Positions 1 to 6,766 of a stretch of DNA of 9,024 nucleotides are shown in pieces. The notes under the pieces were generated by a model that was given only the letters and a program-made list of their open reading frames with translations, was not told the origin of the DNA and did no database searches. This stretch comes from an uncultured Lysobacter sp. (GTDB taxonomy: Bacteria > Pseudomonadota > Gammaproteobacteria > Xanthomonadales > Xanthomonadaceae). Position 1 is the stretch's first letter. Each line of letters starts with the position of its first letter. Both the position numbers and the translations under genes were made by a program. Where the stretch lies: NCBI GenBank assembly GCA_946479915.1, contig CAMLHR010000029.1:1-9024 (forward strand), in the 5' to 3' direction.

Positions 1-865
1 CCTCGGCGGCGATCGCCGCCTTCATCTCGCGCAGGCCGTCGAGCGCGCCGTAGTCCAGGTAGCGCCGGTAGACGAACGGCCGCAGCGTGCGCAGGAATTC
101 GGCCCCGGCCGCGAGGTCCCCCGCCACCGGGCGCGCCTTCTGCCAGGCATAGCGTTCCCAGTCGCGGCCCTCGCGCTGGAAGTACTGCTCCATCGCCGCG
201 AACGACAGCGCCACGCGCCCCGCGTTACCGAACGGCCGCAGGCGCAGGTCCACGCGATGGCAGAACCCGTCCACCGTGCGTTCGTCGAGCAGTTTCGCCA
301 GCTGTTGCCCCAGCCGCGCGAACCAGTCCTCGGCGCCGAGCGCGCGCGCGCCGTCCGACTCCCCGCCGCGCGGGAACGCGTAGACCAGGTCGATGTCCGA
401 GGAGAAGTTGAGTTCGCCGCCGCCGAGCTTGCCGAGCGCGAAGACGACCAGCCGCTGCGGACTGCCATCCGGCGCGCGCACCACCCCGTGCCGCGTCGCG
501 AAGTCGGCCTCCAGCGCGTCCAGCGCCAGCGCGAGGCAACGCTCGGCCAGCGCCGTCGTCCCCGCCAGCGTGTCGCCGATGTCGTCCAGCCCCTGCACGT
601 CCCGCCACGCGAGCCGCGCCGAGGCGGCCGTCCGGTAGCGGCGCAGCGCGCCGGCCCAATCCGCCTTGGCGTCCGGCGCCAGGACGGGCGGCGCCGGCGG
701 GCCCGCGGCCGGATCGGCCAGCCACGCGTCGGCCAGCCCGGGCTGCCGGGCGAGGGTGTCGATGGCGAAATCGCTGGCGATCGCCAGGTGCCGCACGGCC
801 GGGGGCGCGGTGGGCAGGCGGTCGAGCGAGCGCTGGAGGTGGGCTTCGAGGGCGTCCGAAGTCAT
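1..865 (-). CDS. glnE: GlnE, glutamine synthetase adenylyltransferase/adenylyl-removing enzyme, N-terminal part (cut by window edge)
   Basis: This is the first 288 codons of a protein that in the family is about 940 residues. GlnE attaches AMP to, and removes it from, the tyrosine of glutamine synthetase in the cytoplasm, under control of PII, and so tunes nitrogen assimilation. The visible part covers the N-terminal, adenylyl-removing half. Residues 145-159 read [15 protein letters not shown], the family's nucleotidyltransferase signature with the metal-binding DxD at D157/D159. The conserved RLRPFG follows at 208-213, and the block [12 protein letters not shown] at 235-246. The start ATG (865-863) gives an N-terminus of normal shape; only a weak purine stretch (GCGAAG) precedes it, so the start is likely rather than certain. 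It is transcribed away from groEL and separated from it by two terminators, so it should have its own promoter. The C-terminal adenylyltransferase half is off the window. Confidence 0.95.
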   Translation of the reverse strand, partial: MTSDALEAHLQRSLDRLPTAPPAVRHLAIASDFAIDTLARQPGLADAWLADPAAGPPAPPVLAPDAKADWAGALRRYRTAASARLAWRDVQGLDDIGDTLAGTTALAERCLALALDALEADFATRHGVVRAPDGSPQRLVVFALGKLGGGELNFSSDIDLVYAFPRGGESDGARALGAEDWFARLGQQLAKLLDERTVDGFCHRVDLRLRPFGNAGRVALSFAAMEQYFQREGRDWERYAWQKARPVAGDLAAGAEFLRTLRPFVYRRYLDYGALDGLREMKAAIAAE

Positions 866-918
866 CGGGCCATCTTCGCAGGGAACGCCGGCGCGTCGCC
901 GGACCCGATGGCAAGCGC

Positions 919-955
919 AAATAAAAAGCCCGCACCGGCGAACCGGATACGGGCC
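919..955 (-). terminator. Rho-independent terminator-like hairpin upstream of glnE
   Basis: Read on the minus strand, GCCCG pairs with CGGGC (950-954 with 928-932). An inner CCGG/CCGG stem is closed by a TTCG tetraloop, and the run TTTTTATTT follows. This is a good intrinsic terminator shape. It lies about 54 bp upstream of the glnE start codon and downstream of the groEL terminator, so it would end a separate minus-strand transcript starting between about 956 and 1069, or attenuate glnE. Which of these is correct cannot be read from the sequence. Confidence 0.6.
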
Positions 956-1069
956 TGCTCCCTCCCCCACGTCGGGATGCGGGACCATCGTGAAGGAAAC
1001 GTTACGAGTGATGCACGCTGCACTGCAAAAAAGAACTGAACGGTATAGCTATCCCCCCGCCTGAACGGG
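956..1069. other. Intergenic stretch between two terminators, no gene seen
   Basis: Together with the hairpins around it this belongs to the 339-bp spacer between glnE and groEL. I see no coding sequence. On the minus strand TTGCAG (1026-1021) followed 18 nt later by TAACGT is a weak promoter-like pair. It could drive glnE or a short RNA of some 80 nt ending at the hairpin at 919-955. The pair is too degenerate to call a promoter. Confidence 0.3.
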
Positions 1070-1105
1070 AAAAAGAAAGGCCCCACGCGGTCGCGCGGGG
1101 CCTTT
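1070..1105 (-). terminator. Rho-independent terminator of groESL
   Basis: AAAGGCCCC (1076-1084) and GGGGCCTTT (1097-1105) form a perfect 9-bp stem around a GC-rich loop that can itself partly pair. On the minus strand it is followed by TTTCTTTTTC. It lies about 100 bp after the groEL stop codon and is the natural end of the groES-groEL transcript. Because the arms end in AAA and TTT it could work weakly in the other direction as well. Confidence 0.85.
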
Positions 1106-1118
1106 GCCGTTCAGCCTA

Positions 1119-1156
1119 GCCCCCAAGTTGGGGGCGGTCGCCGCCGCAGGCGGCGA
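1119..1156. repeat. Two adjacent short inverted repeats downstream of groEL
   Basis: Positions 1119-1135 read GCCCCCAA-G-TTGGGGGC, a perfect 8-bp inverted repeat. Directly after it, 1138-1156 reads TCGCCGCC-GCA-GGCGGCGA, a second perfect 8-bp inverted repeat. The core CCGCCGCAGGCGG of the second (1141-1153) recurs exactly at 5471-5483, just after the REP-like pair in dsbD. They may be small dispersed repeats or extra 3'-end stabilising hairpins of the groESL message. In DNA this GC-rich, chance has to be considered. Confidence 0.5.
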
Positions 1157-1204
1157 AGGCCGGGGATGGCGCTAGTGGACGACTTTCAATTTCGCGAAGC
1201 AAAA

Positions 1205-2851
<1,647 letters not shown>

Positions 2852-2904
2852 TTACCTCTGAAAAAGAAAAATGCGGGTCTGGGGGCTAGGGGCTGGGGAA
2901 GCGC

Positions 2905-3192
2905 TCAGCCGAGGATCGCGAAGATGTCGTCTTCCTTGACCACCAGGTACTCGGTGCCGTCGAGCTTCACTTCGGTGCCGCTGTACTTGCCGAACAGCAC
3001 CTTGTCGCCGACCTTCACCTTCGGCGCGCGCACGCTGCCGTTGTCCAGGGCCTTGCCCTCGCCGACGGCGACGACCTCGCCCTTGATCGGCTTCTCGGCC
3101 GCGGAGTCGGGAATCACGATGCCGCCGGCGGACATCTTTTCTTCTTCCATGCGCTTGATGACCACGCGGTCGTGGAGCGGCTTGATGTTCAT
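2905..3192 (-). CDS. groES: GroES, 10-kDa co-chaperonin
   Basis: GroES is the seven-subunit lid that caps GroEL and closes its folding chamber. The 95-residue length is standard. It opens [14 protein letters not shown]. The mobile loop with the GroEL-contacting GGIVIP motif lies at about residues 16-33, followed by [28 protein letters not shown] and the C-terminal [12 protein letters not shown] chose the ATG at 3192-3190 because the protein begins there in the family and GCGAGGG sits 5-6 nt upstream. The frame stays open further upstream, but that extension would run through the CIRCE operator and the sigma-32 promoter and has no family resemblance. First gene of the groESL operon. Confidence 0.99.
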   Translation of the reverse strand: MNIKPLHDRVVIKRMEEEKMSAGGIVIPDSAAEKPIKGEVVAVGEGKALDNGSVRAPKVKVGDKVLFGKYSGTEVKLDGTEYLVVKEDDIFAILG

Positions 3193-3239
3193 TGCAACCC
3201 TCGCAAGTAACTGATGTGGGTGGGAAAAGGGCCGCGATG

Positions 3240-3266
3240 TTAGCAGTCGCCCAGGGAGACTGCCAA
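3240..3266 (-). promoter_or_regulatory. CIRCE operator for the HrcA repressor
   Basis: The sequence is TTAGCAGTC, a 9-nt spacer, then GACTGCCAA. The classical CIRCE element is TTAGCACTC-N9-GAGTGCTAA, so spacing and 15 of 18 arm positions agree. Two of the three differences are a symmetrical pair (C to G in the left arm, G to C in the right arm) that keeps the arms complementary. It lies about 48 bp upstream of the groES start codon and downstream of the predicted transcription start, where HrcA would block groESL in unstressed cells. The hrcA gene is not in the window. Confidence 0.88.
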
Positions 3267-3308
3267 CGACCGGCACGAACGAAGGCCCGGTGGACCGGGA
3301 CCGTGCAC

Positions 3309-3336
3309 AGATGGGGGGCCCGCGTGGCCTTTCAAG
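3309..3336 (-). promoter_or_regulatory. Heat-shock (sigma-32/RpoH) promoter of groESL
   Basis: On the minus strand, CTTGAAA (3336-3330), a 13-nt spacer and CCCCATCT (3316-3309) match the RpoH consensus CTTGAAA / CCCCATNT almost perfectly. Transcription should start near 3302, leaving a leader of about 110 nt that carries the CIRCE element. Together the two sites imply dual control of groESL: activation by RpoH and repression by HrcA. Confidence 0.88.
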
Positions 3337-3357
3337 GCACGCGGTCCGAAGCGGCGC

Positions 3358-3391
3358 AAAAAAAGCGCGCATCCAGGGGGGAATGCGCGCT
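3358..3391 (-). terminator. Strong Rho-independent terminator upstream of the groESL promoter
   Basis: On the minus strand a perfect 9-bp stem (AGCGCGCAT / ATGCGCGCT, 3383-3391 with 3364-3372), with a 10-nt loop, is followed by seven T residues. It stands about 20 bp before the groES -35 box. No minus-strand protein gene ends there, so it either insulates groESL from transcription entering from the right or ends a small RNA. Confidence 0.8.
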
Positions 3392-3617
3392 CAGGGTCGA
3401 CAGTTGGTCAGGGACGCGCGGAATTGAAGGTACCGGGCCGGTTCCATGTCGCCCGCACCGAAGTGCGAGGTCGGCGTCCCTGCCGACGGGGCCAACGATG
3501 CCAAGTCCCAAACCCTTTTGAAATAGGGACTTGCGGGAATATCGGCTAGTTCCGGTAGCGGATTGCGCGGCAAGTGCCAAGAATGTCCGGATTTGATAGC
3601 CTTTTATGGGGAAGGCT
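3358..3617 (-). ncRNA. Possible structured small RNA, unidentified
   Basis: This covers most of the roughly 350-bp stretch between the groESL promoter and the regulator gene, where I find no credible protein gene. On the minus strand a weak promoter-like pair TTGATA (3649-3644), 16 nt, TAGTTT (3627-3622) could start a transcript near 3615 that would end at the strong terminator at 3358-3391, about 255 nt. Within it are an 8-bp stem (3502-3509 with 3526-3533), a 6-bp stem (3470-3475 with 3482-3487) and a stem with a UUCG loop (3454-3467). I could not match it to 6S RNA or any other known family. A 60-codon frame beginning at a TTG (3573 down to 3391) exists but has no ribosome binding site and no family I recognise; it could also be a decayed gene. 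Confidence 0.28.
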
Positions 3618-3646
3618 ATTGAAACTAGACAACTTGACGCTAGTAT
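3596..3646 (+). promoter_or_regulatory. Candidate promoter and operator of the regulator-cutA-dsbD operon
   Basis: TTGAAA (3619-3624), 16 nt, and TAGTAT (3641-3646) make a plausible sigma-70 promoter about 46 bp before the regulator start codon. Overlapping its -35 box is a perfect 8-bp inverted repeat, ATAGCCTT (3596-3603), 8 nt, AAGGCTAT (3612-3619), with further partial symmetry outside it (TTTG / TTGAAA). Its placement suits an operator, possibly for autoregulation by the adjacent XRE protein. Alternatively the repeat is an RNA hairpin. The functional assignment is inference. Confidence 0.45.
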
Positions 3647-3691
3647 CAATCACCCCGTGAGTATCGGTAGCCACCCCGCGGAGACAGGGAC

Positions 3692-4114
3692 ATGAATACG
3701 GAACGCCCGATCGCCGGCAGCCACGCCACCGGCGCGGCCCACCGGATCCGCATCGCGCGGCGCAGCGCCGGGTATTCGCAGGCGCAACTGGCCGCCGAAC
3801 TGGGCCTGCAGCGCAGCGCCGTCAGCCACTGGGAAGCGCAACGCGGCAAGCCGAGCATGGCCCACCTGCGCCAGCTCGCCCTGCTGACCGGCGTCCACTT
3901 CGAATGGCTCGCTACCGGGCGCGGCGCGATGTCGCCGTCGGCCGACGCGCTGCTGGACGAGGTGGTCGCGGTGGACGCGCTGATGGTGGACGACCCGATG
4001 GAACGTCGGTTGCTCGCCGCGTTCCGCGAGGCGCCGGTCCAGGCGCGCGTGCCGCTGGTCGAACTGGCCGAGCAACTGACCGGCACCCGCGGCCGCCCGC
4101 GCCATAGCGGCTAG
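3692..4114 (+). CDS. XRE-family helix-turn-helix transcriptional regulator
   Basis: A 140-residue DNA-binding protein of unknown target. Residues about 18-72 form a Cro/CI-type helix-turn-helix: RIRIARRSAGYSQAQLAAEL, then GLQRSAVSHWEAQRGKPS, in which QRSAVSHWE is the recognition-helix region, followed by LRQLALLTGVHFEWLATGRG, an ending common in short XRE repressors. The C-terminal half (about 80-140) is mostly helical-looking and acidic to residue 104, and does not resemble a known ligand domain. It contains no cysteine, so it is unlikely to sense copper or thiol redox state through its own thiols. GGAGACAGGGA before the ATG supplies a Shine-Dalgarno. It is followed by cutA after 9 nt, so it is probably the first gene of the operon and may regulate it. 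Family assignment is firm; role is unknown. Confidence 0.9.
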   Translation: MNTERPIAGSHATGAAHRIRIARRSAGYSQAQLAAELGLQRSAVSHWEAQRGKPSMAHLRQLALLTGVHFEWLATGRGAMSPSADALLDEVVAVDALMVDDPMERRLLAAFREAPVQARVPLVELAEQLTGTRGRPRHSG

Positions 4115-4123
4115 GCTATCCGG

Positions 4124-4447
4124 ATGGCCGTCCTCGCCTGCTTCTGCACCTGTCCCGACGCCGCGTCGGCCGACCGCATCGCCGATGCCCTGGTCGAAGC
4201 GCGCCTGGCCGCCTGCGTCAACCAGCTGCCCGGGTTGCGCTCGGTCTATCGCTGGCAGGGCGGCATCGAGCGGTCCGACGAGGTGCTGCTGGTGATCAAG
4301 ACCACGGCGGACCGCCTCGACGCGCTGACCGAACAGGTGCGCGCGCTGCATCCGTATGAACTTCCCGAGCTGCTGGCGTTCGAAGTGGCCGGCGGCCTGG
4401 CCGCCTACCTGGACTGGGTCGCCGAACAGACCCGCGCGGACGGCTGA
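4124..4447 (+). CDS. cutA: CutA1, divalent-cation tolerance protein
   Basis: CutA1 is a small, very stable trimeric protein with a PII-like ferredoxin fold, linked genetically to copper and other divalent metal tolerance; its exact biochemical role is unsettled. The 107 residues match the family length. Family hallmarks seen are LVEARLAACVNQLPG (23-37), SVYRWQG (40-46), EVLLVIKTT (53-61) and HPYELPELLAF (76-86). The first strand carries three alternating cysteines, C6-F-C8-T-C10, where E. coli CutA1 has one; C31 is the usual ACVN cysteine. There is no clear Shine-Dalgarno, and the start lies 9 nt after the regulator's stop, so translation may be coupled. In E. coli too, cutA lies directly before dsbD (formerly cutA2/dipZ), supporting both calls. 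Confidence 0.96.
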   Translation: MAVLACFCTCPDAASADRIADALVEARLAACVNQLPGLRSVYRWQGGIERSDEVLLVIKTTADRLDALTEQVRALHPYELPELLAFEVAGGLAAYLDWVAEQTRADG

Positions 4448-4450
4448 CCG

Positions 4451-6766
4451 ATGACCCGAGCTGGACTCCTGCTGCTGGCGCTCGCCGGCCTCCCCGGCGC
4501 GGCCGCCGCCGCGATCGATCCCGACGACCTGCTGCAGGTGGACGAGGCGTTCGAACTGACCGCCAGCGCGCCGTCGGCCGGCCGCATCGTGCTGCACTGG
4601 GACATCGAGGACGGCTACTACCTGTACCGCCATCGCATGGCCGCGCGCGTCGTGGACGGCGCCTTCGTGGCGGACGCCCTGCAACTGCCGCCCGGCAAGC
4701 AGTACACCGACGAGTTCTTCGGCGAGGTCGAGACCTACCGCAGCGACGTCGCCGCGGTCCTGCCCGGCACCGGCGCCGGCGGACCGGTGACGGTCGAGGT
4801 GAAGTACCAGGGCTGCTGGGACGAGGGCATCTGCTATCCGCCGCAGACGCGCAACGTCGTCGTGGACGTCCCCGCCGGCGCCGCGATGGACGCGGTGCCC
4901 GCGACCGGCGCGCTGCTCGGGCGCGCGCCGCCCCCGTCGCTGCTCGGGCCCGGCGACGAACCGCTGCCGGAGGCGCAGGCGTTCGGCTTCGACGCGATCG
5001 CGCGCGACGCCGACACGCTGCTGCTGCGCTTCACCCCGGCGCCGGGCTACTACCTCTACCGCGACCGCACCACGCTCGCGCTCGACGGCCCCGCCGTCGA
5101 GGCGACGGGCCTGCGCGCGGGCGCGCCGCAATGGCCGGCCGGCACGTCGCACGAGGACGAGTTCTTCGGCCGCACGACGGTGTTCTTCGAACCGGTGGAC
5201 GTCGCCGTCCCGCTGCGCCGCGCCCGCGACGGCGGCGGCGACCTCACCGTCACCGCGCATTTCCAGGGCTGCCAGGACGAAGGCATCTGCTACCCCCCGA
5301 TGACGCGGGTGGTCGAGGTCGTGCTGCCGGATGGACGCGCGTCGCCGGCGCCCCCAGTGGATGGTTCACCCTCCCCTGTGGGAGCCGCTTCAGCGGCGAG
5401 CTCTTTGCCCGGGTCAGGTGCATCCGAAGAAGCCGTCGCCGCTGAAGCGGCTCCCACAAGAACATCACCCCCGCCGCAGGCGGAAGACCAGCTGCTCGCC
5501 GCACGCCTCGAGGGCGAAGGCCGCGCGGTCGCGCTGCTGCTGTTCCTCGGCGCGGGGCTGCTGCTGGCGTTCACGCCCTGCGTGCTGCCGATGATCCCGA
5601 TCCTGTCGGGGCTGATCGCCGGTGCGAACGCCGCGCATGGCGGCCGCATCGGCACCGGCCGCGCGCTGTCGCTGTCGGGCGTGTACGTCCTGGCCAACGC
5701 GCTGGTGTTCACCGCTGCCGGCGTCGTCGCGGGGCTGGTCGGCGCCAACCTGCAGGCCGCGTTCCAGCAGCCGTGGGTGCTGGTGGCGTTCGCGGCGCTG
5801 TTCGTCGCACTCGCGCTGTCCATGTTCGGCCTGTACGAACTGCAGCTGCCGCCGGCGCTGCGCGCGAAGCTGGGCGCCGTGGCCGACCGCCAGCGTGGCG
5901 GGTCGTGGCCGGGCGTGGCCGCGATGGGCGCGCTGTCGGCGCTGATCGTCGGTCCGTGCGTCGCGCCGCCGCTCGCCGCCGCGGTGCTCTACATCGGGCA
6001 GACGCGCGACCCCGTCTTCGGCGGCGCGGCGCTGTTCGCGCTGGCGATCGGCATGGGCCTGCCTCTGCTCGCGTTCGGCGTCGCCGCCGGCCGCGGCCTG
6101 CCGACGTCCGGCCCGTGGATGACCGCGGTGCAGCGCGTCTTCGGCTTCGTGTTCCTCGGGCTGGCGATCTGGATGCTGTCGCGGATCCTGCCCGGTGCCG
6201 CGACGCTGGCGCTGTGGGGCCTGCTCGCGCTGGGCGCGGCGGCCTGGGCGTTCGGGCTGGCGAAGCCGGACGCGGCCGCGCACAAGCGCCTGCTCGCGCG
6301 CTTCGCCGGCCTCGCGCTGCTGGTCGTCGGCGGCGCGCAGCTCGTCGGGCACGACCCGCTGCGTCCGCTCGACGGCCTCACCCGCGCGCCCGCGCAGGCG
6401 CTCGAGTTCCGCACCATCAAGTCGGTCGAGGACCTCGAACGCGAAGTCGCCGCGGCCGCCGCGGCCGGCCGCCCGCTGCTGTTCGACTTCTATGCCGACT
6501 GGTGCGTGGCCTGCAAGGAAATGGAGAAGTACACGTTCACCGAGGCCGTGGTGCACGACGCGCTCGACGGCTTCGTGCTGCTCAAGGCGGACGTCACTGC
6601 GAACGACGCCGTCGACCAGGCGCTGATGCAGCGCTTCGGGATCATCGGCCCGCCCGCCACGCTGTTCTTCACCGGCGGCGCCGAGCGCCGCGACCAGCGC
6701 CTGTCCGGTTTCGAGGACGCTGGCGACTTCAGCGCGCGCGTGCAGCGCGCGACGGACGCGCCCTGA
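4451..6766 (+). CDS. dsbD: DsbD, transmembrane thiol:disulfide interchange protein with two N-terminal domains
   Basis: DsbD carries electrons from cytoplasmic thioredoxin across the inner membrane to periplasmic partners such as DsbC, DsbG and cytochrome c maturation thioredoxins. A signal peptide (about 1-21) is followed by two copies of the periplasmic alpha domain (about 26-141 and 170-293), each with GYYLYR, DEFFG and a reactive cysteine pair: C122/C128 (QGCWDEGICYPP) and C274/C280 (QGCQDEGICYPP). A linker (about 294-350) holds the REP-like repeat. About eight membrane helices follow (358-633), with the essential cysteines C377 (FTPCVLPMIP) and C503 (GPCVAPPL). The C-terminal thioredoxin-like domain has the active site WCVACK (C685, C688). 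All key cysteines are present. At 771 residues it is some 200 longer than E. coli DsbD (565), because of the extra alpha domain and the linker. It starts 3 nt after cutA, and its stop overlaps the next start. Confidence 0.97.
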   Translation: MTRAGLLLLALAGLPGAAAAAIDPDDLLQVDEAFELTASAPSAGRIVLHWDIEDGYYLYRHRMAARVVDGAFVADALQLPPGKQYTDEFFGEVETYRSDVAAVLPGTGAGGPVTVEVKYQGCWDEGICYPPQTRNVVVDVPAGAAMDAVPATGALLGRAPPPSLLGPGDEPLPEAQAFGFDAIARDADTLLLRFTPAPGYYLYRDRTTLALDGPAVEATGLRAGAPQWPAGTSHEDEFFGRTTVFFEPVDVAVPLRRARDGGGDLTVTAHFQGCQDEGICYPPMTRVVEVVLPDGRASPAPPVDGSPSPVGAASAASSLPGSGASEEAVAAEAAPTRTSPPPQAEDQLLAARLEGEGRAVALLLFLGAGLLLAFTPCVLPMIPILSGLIAGANAAHGGRIGTGRALSLSGVYVLANALVFTAAGVVAGLVGANLQAAFQQPWVLVAFAALFVALALSMFGLYELQLPPALRAKLGAVADRQRGGSWPGVAAMGALSALIVGPCVAPPLAAAVLYIGQTRDPVFGGAALFALAIGMGLPLLAFGVAAGRGLPTSGPWMTAVQRVFGFVFLGLAIWMLSRILPGAATLALWGLLALGAAAWAFGLAKPDAAAHKRLLARFAGLALLVVGGAQLVGHDPLRPLDGLTRAPAQALEFRTIKSVEDLEREVAAAAAAGRPLLFDFYADWCVACKEMEKYTFTEAVVHDALDGFVLLKADVTANDAVDQALMQRFGIIGPPATLFFTGGAERRDQRLSGFEDAGDFSARVQRATDAP
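5377..5458. repeat. REP-like inverted repeat pair inside dsbD
   Basis: Two perfect 23-nt arms in inverted orientation (5377-5399 and 5436-5458) are separated by 36 nt. The left arm begins TGTGGGAGCCGCTTCAGC. Each arm is itself a small hairpin (GCCGCT-TC-AGCGGC). This is the layout of a paired REP element (BIME), the short extragenic palindromes that RAYT transposases are thought to spread. Here it lies within dsbD and is translated in frame as residues 309-336, including VGAASAAS and AAEAAPT, in the low-complexity linker between the second alpha domain and the first membrane helix. The family name is from memory; the inverted repeat itself is certain. Confidence 0.85.

Noticed and set aside
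5..20. Perfect palindrome GGCGGCGATCGCCGCC in glnE
   Set aside because: It is fully explained by an Ala-Ala-Ile-Ala-Ala stretch in GC-rich codons; it has no partner or context suggesting a site.
2905..3372. A longer GroES of 155 residues starting at 3372
   Set aside because: The extension would span the CIRCE operator and the RpoH promoter and has no resemblance to GroES; the family start and a Shine-Dalgarno fit the ATG at 3192.
3358..3617. 6S RNA as the identity of the possible small RNA
   Set aside because: The predicted ends do not pair with each other and I see no long stem with a large central bubble, both of which 6S RNA needs.
3332..3649. Minus-strand frame of 105 codons in the intergenic region
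   Set aside because: It runs through the terminator hairpin and the groESL -35 box, lacks a clear ribosome binding site and matches no family I know.
3650..5260. Open frame of 536 codons on the minus strand across the regulator, cutA and the dsbD start
   Set aside because: Arg/Gly/Ala/Gln-rich antisense translation of three well-supported genes; no motif.
5131..5445. Alternative plus-strand frames through the REP-like repeat in dsbD, raising the question of a frameshifted pseudogene
   Set aside because: The dsbD frame is continuous from the signal peptide to the C-terminal thioredoxin domain and all catalytic cysteines are present, so the gene appears intact.
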